From Loktanella atrilutea (GTDB lineage Bacteria > Pseudomonadota > Alphaproteobacteria > Rhodobacterales > Rhodobacteraceae): a stretch of 64,000 nucleotides of DNA. The notes below the pieces were generated by a model. It worked only from the letters and a program-made list of their open reading frames with translations, made no database searches and was not told where the DNA came from. Each line of letters opens with the position of its first letter. The first letter of the stretch is position 1. This document shows positions 56,467 through 64,000 of this stretch, one piece after another. The DNA is taken from positions 1-64,000 of the forward strand of contig NZ_FQUE01000001.1 of NCBI RefSeq assembly GCF_900128995.1, read 5' to 3'. The translations under genes and the position numbers were made by a program.

Positions 56467-58599
56467 TCAGTTTCCCAGCCCGTTCAGGATGTTGTTCAGC
56501 ACGTCGAGGATCTGACCGTCCGCCTCGATCCCGCTGTCGGCCAGCATGCCACCGCGGCTGCTGGGGCCGGGCAGGTCCATCGGCAGGGGCTTCGGCACCT
56601 CGCCCGCCACCACGCGGGACATCGTGGCCTGCCAGATCTCTGCCGGCAAGCCGCCGCCGGTGACGCCGGTCATCGGACTGTTGTCGTCGTAGCCCATCCA
56701 GACACCCACGACGTAATCGGCGTTGAACCCGATGAACCACGCGTCGCGCGAAGAGTTCGTCGTGCCTGACTTGCCGGCCAGTTCCCAACCCTTGATTTGC
56801 GCCCGGGTGCCGGTGCCGCGGGCGACGACCTGGCTCATCATATAGGTCAGTTCACGCGCGGCCTTCTGCTGGATCACGCGCTCTTGCATGCCTGTGCCCA
56901 TGTTATCCATCAGGGGCGATTCGTCGCCCTTCAGCCGCAGGTCGATCAGGCCGTAGGGTTCGACGGCGGACCCGCCGTTCAGGATGCCGGCGTAGGCGCC
57001 CGTCATCTCGATCAGGGTGCTTTCCGACACGCCCAGTGCCAGCGCCGGACCGGCGGCGAGGTCGCTTGCGATGCCAAACTTCTGCGCCACGGTGCGGACC
57101 AGTTCGCGACCCACTTCCTCTGACAGAACGATGGCGGGAATGTTGCGCGATTCGTAGAGCGCTTGCGTCAGGGTGATCGGGCCTTTGAATCGGTGGTCGT
57201 AATTGTCGGGCCGCCAAGGGCCGGATCCGGGGACGTTGATGGTCAGCGGCTGATCGTCGATGATGTCGTTCGGGCTGAACCCGAGGTCCAGCGCCGTGGC
57301 GTAGATGAAGGGCTTGAAGGCCGAGCCGGGCTGCCGTTTGGCCTGCGTCGCACGGTTGAACGCGCCGGAGGCACGCACGTCGCGCCCGCCGACCATGGCG
57401 CGCACGGCGCCGTCGGCGCTCATCACGATGATCGCGGCCTGCGCCTTGGACGAGGGTTTCAGCTTGGCATCGAAGATCGACAGCAGCGCAGATTCCGTCG
57501 CGGTCTGGATCCGCTGGTCAAGGGTGGTGCGGATCACCACATCCTCTGTCGTGTCCTGGGTGAAGAAGTCGGGACCCTGTTCCATGACCCAGTCGGCGAA
57601 GTAGCCGCCCGCCCGCGCCTGCGCGGCCTCGCTCAGCTGTGCGGGATGGGTGCGGGCATCCTCGGCCTGCTGGGGCGTGAGGTAACCCTGTTCCTCCATC
57701 AGACCGATCACGACGTTGGCGCGCGCCACGGCGCGATCCATGCTCGACGTCGGTGCGTAGCTGGAGGGCGCCTTCAGCAGACCGGCCAGCATCGCGGCCT
57801 CTGCCGGATCGACGTCGGCGGCGGACTTGCCGAAATAACGCTGGGCGGCGGCCTCGAATCCACGGCTGCCGGCGCCGAGGTAGGCCCGGTTGAGATAGAC
57901 CGTCAGGATCTGGTCCTTGGTATAGGCGACCTCCATCCCCATCGAGAAGATGGCTTCCTTGATCTTGCGCCAAAGCGTCGTACGGCGGCAGTCATCCTCG
58001 TAGGCCCGCTCTGTCTTCCACGTTTCGGCGTCGTAGGGCACGCCGAGGCAGAGCAGCTTGGCCGTCTGCTGAGTGATCGTGGACCCGCCGTTGCCGGACA
58101 GGGGGCCACGCCCTTCGCTGAGGTTGATCTTGACCGCGCTGGCCACGCCGCGCGGGCTGATGCCGAAATGGCTGTAGAAGCGCTTGTCTTCTGTCGCGAC
58201 GACCGCATCGTGCAGGTATTGCGACACCTCCTCCGAGGTGACCATGCCGCCGAACTGGTCGCCGCGCCAGGCGAAGACGTCGCCATTGCGGTCCAGCAGC
58301 GTCACCGACCCGCGGGTGCGACCGTCGACCAGTTGTGCGATGGGGGGCATCTGCGACGCGAAATACAAGACGCCGACTGCGATCAGCACGGCGACTGCGA
58401 GTGCCAGTTTCCACGTCAGCCGCAGGATCAGTCCCAACGTCCAGGTGAACGGCAGCAGCAGCCAGCCAACAAGCCCGCGACGGCGGGCCGTGCGCTTGCG
58501 CGGCTGTCGCTTGCGTTTGGTCGGCTTGGGCTGTTCCGGGGTCGCGCCATAGCGGCGGTCCGCCACCAGTGGTTTGCCTGTCTTGCTGTTCTTCGCCAT
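56467..58599 (-). CDS. Class A penicillin-binding protein (transglycosylase/transpeptidase)
   Basis: A 710-residue bifunctional peptidoglycan synthase. A Lys/Arg-rich cytoplasmic N-terminus (about 40 residues) precedes one membrane helix (about 65-82). The glycosyltransferase domain has Glu137 in ATEDKRFYSHFG and GGSTITQQTAK; the transpeptidase domain has the nucleophile in QPGSAFKPF, YESRNIPAI and AGKSGTTNSS. A PBP1A-like class but shorter than E. coli PBP1a. The ATG at 58599 is chosen before the basic tail; upstream in-frame ATGs are possible (58638). Confidence 0.92.
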   Translation of the reverse strand: MAKNSKTGKPLVADRRYGATPEQPKPTKRKRQPRKRTARRRGLVGWLLLPFTWTLGLILRLTWKLALAVAVLIAVGVLYFASQMPPIAQLVDGRTRGSVTLLDRNGDVFAWRGDQFGGMVTSEEVSQYLHDAVVATEDKRFYSHFGISPRGVASAVKINLSEGRGPLSGNGGSTITQQTAKLLCLGVPYDAETWKTERAYEDDCRRTTLWRKIKEAIFSMGMEVAYTKDQILTVYLNRAYLGAGSRGFEAAAQRYFGKSAADVDPAEAAMLAGLLKAPSSYAPTSSMDRAVARANVVIGLMEEQGYLTPQQAEDARTHPAQLSEAAQARAGGYFADWVMEQGPDFFTQDTTEDVVIRTTLDQRIQTATESALLSIFDAKLKPSSKAQAAIIVMSADGAVRAMVGGRDVRASGAFNRATQAKRQPGSAFKPFIYATALDLGFSPNDIIDDQPLTINVPGSGPWRPDNYDHRFKGPITLTQALYESRNIPAIVLSEEVGRELVRTVAQKFGIASDLAAGPALALGVSESTLIEMTGAYAGILNGGSAVEPYGLIDLRLKGDESPLMDNMGTGMQERVIQQKAARELTYMMSQVVARGTGTRAQIKGWELAGKSGTTNSSRDAWFIGFNADYVVGVWMGYDDNSPMTGVTGGGLPAEIWQATMSRVVAGEVPKPLPMDLPGPSSRGGMLADSGIEADGQILDVLNNILNGLGN

Positions 58600-58725
58600 G
58601 CGCTGCCCGGTCCGTCGTTCTTGTGTTTTGGTGATCATAGACAACGGACGCCCGCTTGTCCCGCGATCATGACCCGCCGGCATCCGGTTTTTCGTGATGT
58701 CCAATATTTAATCACGCCACGGCTT

Positions 58726-58744
58726 TTGTGCAAAAATTGTGCAA
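58726..58744. promoter_or_regulatory. Direct repeat TTGTGCAA x2 with 11-bp period upstream of the first glnK
   Basis: TTGTGCAA at 58726-58733 and again at 58737-58744, separated by AAA, in the 272-bp spacer between the PBP gene and glnK. Two half-sites one helical turn apart are typical of a regulator dimer or of cooperative binding. The core is not the canonical NtrC palindrome. Neither sigma-54 box nor other promoter was seen with confidence. Confidence 0.4.
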
Positions 58745-58871
58745 CTTCCCCGGATTCACGGGGGCAGTGCCGGACGGCTTTTCTTGTGTCGCGGCGACGC
58801 AGCCGCCCTGTTGTCAGCCATGCGCAGCGTGGACGCCCACATAGGGGGCGCCGGAAACAGGGGAAACAGAC

Positions 58872-59210
58872 GTGAAACTGATCATTGCAACGATCAAGCC
58901 GTTCAAGCTGGAGGAGGTCCGCGAGGCGCTGACCACCATCGGCGTGCGCGGCATGATGGTGTCCGAAATCAAGGGGTTCGGATCCCAGTCGGGCCATACG
59001 GAAATCTACCGCGGAGCGGAATACGCAGTGAACTTCGTGCCCAAGGTCAAGCTGGAGATCGTGGTGCCCGACACCATGGCCGAGCAGGTGGTCAGCACCA
59101 TCGCCGCCACCGCGAAGACCGACAAGATCGGCGACGGCAAGATCTTCACCCTCGACGTCGAGGGCGCGCTGCGCGTCCGCACCGGCGAACTCAACGACGA
59201 CGCGCTGTAA
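58872..59210 (+). CDS. glnK: Nitrogen regulatory protein P-II (GlnK-type), first copy
   Basis: A 112-residue trimeric sensor of glutamine/2-oxoglutarate and ATP/ADP. It starts MKLIIATIKPFKLEEVREAL. The T-loop holds the uridylylation Tyr in GHTEIYRGAEY and the C-terminal signature is TDKIGDGKIF. It lies 10 bp before the first ammonium transporter, so its job is likely to gate that channel as GlnK does AmtB. The second copy at 60840 differs at only a few positions (for example T-loop IYRG versus VYRG). Confidence 0.96.
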   Translation: MKLIIATIKPFKLEEVREALTTIGVRGMMVSEIKGFGSQSGHTEIYRGAEYAVNFVPKVKLEIVVPDTMAEQVVSTIAATAKTDKIGDGKIFTLDVEGALRVRTGELNDDAL

Positions 59211-59241
59211 GGCCAGATTCATGAAAGGGACATTTCATCCG

Positions 59242-60612
<1,371 letters not shown>

Positions 60613-60637
60613 CCCTTCCTTCGTCCCCTTGCGAGAC

Positions 60638-60670
60638 CGGCCCGGGCAGTCATGCCCGGGCCGTTTTGTT
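60638..60670 (+). terminator. Rho-independent terminator after the first Amt gene
   Basis: CGGCCCGGGCA / TGCCCGGGCCG, an 11-bp stem with a short loop, followed by TTTTGTTTT. It separates the two glnK-amt units. Confidence 0.9.
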
Positions 60671-60839
60671 TTGCGGGCCCATTCGCAGTCCGCGCAAATA
60701 TTGATCGATTCGTCTAATTTTTGGGCGTCACGGCGTCGTTCTGCTGCAGGAACGGGCATAGGTGGGTGCGAATCCCTTGTTCTGCCGCGTTTCTGGCCCG
60801 CTTCTGTCCGGCAGAACCATGGGACGAAGGGAGTCTGTC

Positions 60840-61178
60840 ATGAAGCTGATTATCGCCGTGATCAAACCGTTCAAGCTCGACGAGGTGCGCGAGGCACTGA
60901 CGTCCGTCGGCGTCCGCGGGATGATGGTGTCCGAGATCAAGGGCTTCGGCGCCCAGTCCGGCCATACGGAAGTCTACCGGGGGGCCGAATACGTCGTGAA
61001 TTTCGTCCCCAAGCTGAGGCTGGAGATCGTCGTGCCGGACGATCTGGCCGAACAGGTCGTGGCGACGATCGCCCGGACCGCCAAGACCGACAAGATCGGC
61101 GACGGCAAGATTTTCACCCTCGACGTTGAGGGCGCGCTGCGCGTCCGCACCGGCGAGACGAACGACGACGCGCTCTGA
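60840..61178 (+). CDS. glnK: Nitrogen regulatory protein P-II (GlnK-type), second copy
   Basis: A 112-residue P-II protein, nearly identical to the first copy over its length (MKLIIAVIKPFKLDEVREAL; GHTEVYRGAEY; TDKIGDGKIF). The start is the ATG at 60840; an in-frame extension upstream lacks P-II homology. It lies 23 bp before the second Amt gene, so it likely gates that channel. The 227-bp spacer before it should carry its own promoter, independent of the first unit. Confidence 0.96.
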   Translation: MKLIIAVIKPFKLDEVREALTSVGVRGMMVSEIKGFGAQSGHTEVYRGAEYVVNFVPKLRLEIVVPDDLAEQVVATIARTAKTDKIGDGKIFTLDVEGALRVRTGETNDDAL

Positions 61179-61201
61179 ACCGCGCATAGGGGAAAAACCG
61201 A

Positions 61202-62515
61202 ATGAAACTGAAGACACTCCTTACCGCCTGCGCCATGGCCCTGCTGCCGACGCTGGCGCTGGCGCAGGACGCGGCGGCCGAGACGATGGACAAGGGCGAC
61301 GTCGCCTGGATGATGACCGCGACAGTGCTGGTCCTGTTCATGATCGTGCCGGGTCTTGCGCTGTTCTATGGCGGCCTCGTGCGGTCCAAGAACATGCTGT
61401 CCGTGCTGATGCAGTGCACGCTGATCACCGCCATGGTCATGGTGATCTGGGTCGTCTATGGCTACTCCTTCGCCTTTGGCGGCGGCACCGGCGCCTTCTG
61501 GGGCGGCATGGGCAAGCTGTTCCTGGCGGGTGTCACCCCCGACAGCATGGCGGCCACCTTCACCGACGGCGTGGTCATCCCCGAATACCTGTTCATTGCC
61601 TTCCAGATGACCTTTGCCGCGATCACCCCCGCGCTGATCGTCGGCGCTTTTGCCGAGCGGATCAAGTTCAGTGCCCTGCTGCTGTTCGTCCTCTTCTGGG
61701 TCACGCTGGTCTATTTCCCGATCGCTCACATGGTCTGGGACGCCAACGGCCTGATCTTCCAGATGGGCGCGATCGACTTTGCCGGCGGCACGGTGGTCCA
61801 CATCAACGCGGGCATCGCGGCACTGTGCGGGTCGATCCTGATCGGCAAGCGCGTGGGCCTCGGCCGCGACAACATGGCGCCGCATTCGATGACGCTCACG
61901 ATGGTGGGTGCGGCGATGCTCTGGGTCGGCTGGTTCGGCTTCAACGCGGGCTCCAACCTCGAGGCGAACGGCGGTGCCACGCTGGCGATGATCAACACCT
62001 TCACCGCCACGGCGGGCGCGATCCTCGCCTGGTGCGCGATCGAGGGGATGACCCGTGGCAAGGCCTCCATGCTGGGTGCCGCGTCGGGCATGGTCGCGGG
62101 CCTCGTCGCCGTGACGCCGGCCTGCGGCACCATCGGCCCGGTGGGCGCGATCGTGCTGGGTGCCATCGCCTCGGCCTGCTGCTACTTCTTCGTGGCAGTG
62201 GTCAAGAACAAGGCCGGCTACGACGACAGCCTCGACGTCTTCGGCGTGCACGGCATCGGCGGCATCATCGGCGCCATCGGCACCGGCATCTTCACTGCGC
62301 CGGGCCTGGGTGGCACGGGCGGCGAGGATTATTCGCTGACCGGCCAGACCTTCATCCAGATCGAGGCGGTCGTCATCACCATCGTCTGGTGCGGCATCGC
62401 CTCCCTCATCCTCTACAAGCTGGTCGACCTGATCGTCGGCCTGCGGGTGACGGAAGAGGAAGAGCGGATCGGTCTCGACCTGTCCTCCCACGGCGAGACG
62501 GCCTACCACAGCTGA
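61202..62515 (+). CDS. amtB: Ammonium transporter, second copy (AmtB-type)
   Basis: A 437-residue AmtB-type channel with signal segment (LLTACAMALLPTLALAQD) and eleven helices. The twin pore His are in FAGGTVVHINAG and DVFGVHGIGGIIG, the AmtB pattern. The cytoplasmic tail is short (EEEERIGLDLSSHGE). It follows the second glnK by 23 bp. It differs clearly from the first transporter in the pore region. Confidence 0.95.
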   Translation: MKLKTLLTACAMALLPTLALAQDAAAETMDKGDVAWMMTATVLVLFMIVPGLALFYGGLVRSKNMLSVLMQCTLITAMVMVIWVVYGYSFAFGGGTGAFWGGMGKLFLAGVTPDSMAATFTDGVVIPEYLFIAFQMTFAAITPALIVGAFAERIKFSALLLFVLFWVTLVYFPIAHMVWDANGLIFQMGAIDFAGGTVVHINAGIAALCGSILIGKRVGLGRDNMAPHSMTLTMVGAAMLWVGWFGFNAGSNLEANGGATLAMINTFTATAGAILAWCAIEGMTRGKASMLGAASGMVAGLVAVTPACGTIGPVGAIVLGAIASACCYFFVAVVKNKAGYDDSLDVFGVHGIGGIIGAIGTGIFTAPGLGGTGGEDYSLTGQTFIQIEAVVITIVWCGIASLILYKLVDLIVGLRVTEEEERIGLDLSSHGETAYHS

Positions 62516-62604
62516 TCGCCGGTCACAGGTCAACGGCGCGGGCGGTGCACCACTGGTGCATCGCCCGTTCCCGTTCTAGGCTGCCGCAAACGACCTTGGA
62601 GACG

Positions 62605-63609
62605 ATGATGATCCAGACCCCGTACCTTTTGTTTCTGGGCGATGCGCCCGATATGCTGGCCTGTAAGGTGGCCATCGGCATCCGCGACTGGCGTCCCCGC
62701 CATGCGGTGGGCCAGATGCGCTTGCCAGAGTGTCGTGCCGACCTTGGCCTGACTGAAATGACGCTGGAAGAGGGGCTGGCCGCGGGTGCCCGGACACTGG
62801 TGATCGGCGTGGCGAACCGCGGCGGGCTGATCTCTCCCGCGTGGAAGGAACAGCTGCTGAAGGCGCTGGAGGCGGGTTACGACCTTGCGTCCGGCCTGCA
62901 CAACCTGCTGCGGGACGAGCCCGAACTGGCGGATGCGGCGGCCCGACATGGCCGCACCCTGCACGACGTGCGGGTGCCGTCGGTGAAGTATCCCATCGCC
63001 AGCGGCATCCCCCGCAGCGGCAAGCGGGTGCTGACGGTGGGCACCGATTGTTCCGTCGGCAAGATGTATACCGCGCTGGCGATGGATACCGAGATGAAGG
63101 CGCGCGGGTTGAAGTCGAGCTTTCGCGCCACGGGTCAGACCGGCATCCTGATCACCGGCGAGGGCGTGCCGCTGGACGCAGTGGTGGCCGACTTCATGGC
63201 CGGTGCGGTCGAATGGCTGACGCCCGACAACGACGCCGACCACTGGGACCACATCGAGGGGCAGGGCAGCCTGTTCCACGTCAGCTACTCCGGCGTGACG
63301 ATGGCGCTGGTGCATGGCGGGCAGCCGGATGCGCTGATCCTCGCGCACGAGCCGACCCGGACCCATATGCGCGGCCTGCCGGACTACGCCCTGCCGACGC
63401 TGGAGGCGCTGCGAGACACCGCCCTGCCGCTCGCCCGCGTCGCCAATCCCGACTGCCGGGTCGTCGGCGTTTCGGTGAACACGCAGCACCTCGCGGAGGA
63501 TGCCTTCGAGGCCTATCTGGCCGAGGTCGAGGACCGCATGGGCCTGCCGACCGTCGATCCCTACCGCCAGGGGGCGGGGCGTCTGGTGGATGCGCTGGTG
63601 GCGCATTGA
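62605..63609 (+). CDS. dgcN: DUF1611 protein, DgcN (D-glutamate N-acetyltransferase)
   Basis: A 334-residue protein of the DUF1611 family. The P-loop-like motif is TVGTDCSVGKMYTALAMD in the middle (about residue 150); the N-terminal domain begins PYLLFLGDAPDMLACKVAIGIRDW and RHAVGQMRLPE. In marine bacteria DgcN acetylates D-Glu, and DgcA racemises the product to N-acetyl-L-Glu. The gene for an enolase-superfamily epimerase follows 63 bp later, supporting this. Start 62605 or the next codon (62608). Confidence 0.85.
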   Translation: MMIQTPYLLFLGDAPDMLACKVAIGIRDWRPRHAVGQMRLPECRADLGLTEMTLEEGLAAGARTLVIGVANRGGLISPAWKEQLLKALEAGYDLASGLHNLLRDEPELADAAARHGRTLHDVRVPSVKYPIASGIPRSGKRVLTVGTDCSVGKMYTALAMDTEMKARGLKSSFRATGQTGILITGEGVPLDAVVADFMAGAVEWLTPDNDADHWDHIEGQGSLFHVSYSGVTMALVHGGQPDALILAHEPTRTHMRGLPDYALPTLEALRDTALPLARVANPDCRVVGVSVNTQHLAEDAFEAYLAEVEDRMGLPTVDPYRQGAGRLVDALVAH

Positions 63610-63610
63610 T

Positions 63611-63665
63611 ACGGTTTTGCACGCAAAACCGTGCCTCCGGCGGGAGTATTTGGAAAAAAGCGAGG
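63611..63665. repeat. Intergenic hairpin repeat between dgcN and dgcA
   Basis: A perfect hairpin ACGGTTTTGC - AC - GCAAAACCGT (63611-63632) followed by CTCCGGCGGGAGTATTTGG and an A-rich stretch AAAAAAG. The tail (GGGAGTATTTGG) resembles the GAGGTATTTG of the repeats at 8.2 and 40.2 kb. This form, hairpin plus GGCGGGAGTATTT, is what I recall as common between roseobacter genes. Here it sits inside an operon. Confidence 0.55.
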
Positions 63666-63672
63666 ACTGGCG

Positions 63673-64000
63673 ATGCGCATTGATGTGACCCGGGACGTGT
63701 TCCGGCTGGCGCAGGTGTTCACCATCTCGCGCGGGTCGCGGACGGAAGCCAAGGTGCTTACCGTGACGGTGACCCAGGATGGCGTGACCGGGCGTGGCGA
63801 ATGTGTGCCCTATGCGCGGTATGACGAGACGCTGGACAGCGTCGCGGCGCAGGTTACCGGCCTGCCCGGAGAAATGATGCGCGACGCGCTGCAAGGTCTG
63901 CTGCCCGCCGGAGCGGCGCGCAATGCGGTGGATTGCGCGCTGTGGGATCTGGCGGCGAAGCGGGCGGGGCGGCGGGTCTGGGATCTGCTGGACCTGCCCG
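63673..64000 (+). CDS. dgcA: Enolase-superfamily epimerase, DgcA (N-acetyl-D-Glu racemase), partial
   Basis: The first 109 codons of a protein of the mandelate-racemase/dipeptide-epimerase type: start MRIDVTRDVFRLAQVFTISRGSRTEAKVL, the GRGECVPYARYDET loop, and the helix NAVDCALWDLAAKRAGRRVWDLL. The catalytic Lys and metal ligands lie beyond the window. Next to DgcN, it is best explained as the racemase of the D-glutamate pathway rather than as an L-Ala-D/L-Glu epimerase, but this rests on context. Confidence 0.8.
   Translation, partial: MRIDVTRDVFRLAQVFTISRGSRTEAKVLTVTVTQDGVTGRGECVPYARYDETLDSVAAQVTGLPGEMMRDALQGLLPAGAARNAVDCALWDLAAKRAGRRVWDLLDLP

Noticed and set aside
58639-58871. Sigma-54 (-24/-12) promoter before glnK
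   Set aside because: No GG-N10-GC pair with suitable flanks was found by eye; also, NtrC in some Rhodobacteraceae is known to act with sigma-70.

Overview
The window is a GC-rich alphaproteobacterial chromosome segment. Its gene content points to the Rhodobacteraceae (Roseobacter group): phaA-phaB, two glnK-amt pairs, accD-folC, a lone fghA, a DUF6478 protein, a dgcN-dgcA pair, CtrA-type TTAA-N7-TTAA motifs, and the intergenic hairpin repeats I recall from that family. Species cannot be named from the sequence. Almost all of it is ordinary core chromosome, densely packed. Many neighbouring genes share 4-nt stop/start overlaps (ATGA or GTGA). Start codons were chosen by family length, overlap and Shine-Dalgarno-like sequence.

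Left edge (1-1300): the end of an IS3-family element sits inside an integrase-like gene, which abuts the 3' end of a tRNA-Asn(GTT) gene. This is the tRNA-proximal end of an integrated island, or what is left of one, extending out of the window to the left. The stretch between the IS and the tRNA looks visibly less GC-rich than the rest.

1.6-16 kb: an ABC-2 exporter pair; an S49 peptidase, a small zinc-ribbon protein, a Ca2+/Na+ antiporter and an SDR in close succession; uvrC, then pgsA-moaD-moaE; tag; a degenerate EAL protein; phaA and phaB for polyhydroxybutyrate synthesis; an EamA transporter; two tiny conserved proteins (YdcH/DUF465 and DUF2007); a polyprenyl diphosphate synthase.

16-33 kb: ispE and a TPR protein (minus); ETF-ubiquinone oxidoreductase; greA; an uncharacterised membrane protein; an AEC transporter; fghA, a UPF0178 protein, a HAD phosphatase, an ornithine-cyclodeaminase homologue and an alpha/beta hydrolase; an MFS carrier; zapE; a small secreted protein preceded by a perfect CtrA-like site; CPBP protease, accD and folC (minus).

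33-49 kb: ilvD with a putative lipoprotein; a DUF6478 protein and a small partner; a FadH-like 2,4-dienoyl-CoA reductase; a LysR regulator; a tightly overlapped minus-strand set (CinA-like, GNAT, AhpD-like, OmpA-like); sfsA-map-MFS on the plus strand; then FAD reductase, rsmD and HAD phosphatase on the minus strand; a peroxiredoxin.

49-64 kb: one long minus-strand directon (type I secretion ABC protein, HlyD adaptor, RidA, GDPD, FemAB-like acyltransferase, PhhB, MscS); a small secreted protein; a class A penicillin-binding protein; two consecutive glnK-amt pairs whose transporters belong to different Amt subtypes; and dgcN with the start of dgcA, the D-glutamate catabolic pair.

I saw no CRISPR array, rRNA, prophage or recognised defence system. 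The least explained signals are the hairpin-bearing intergenic repeats, the CtrA-like sites next to a secreted protein and a degenerate EAL protein, the 11-bp-period direct repeat before the first glnK, and the orphan type I secretion pair.
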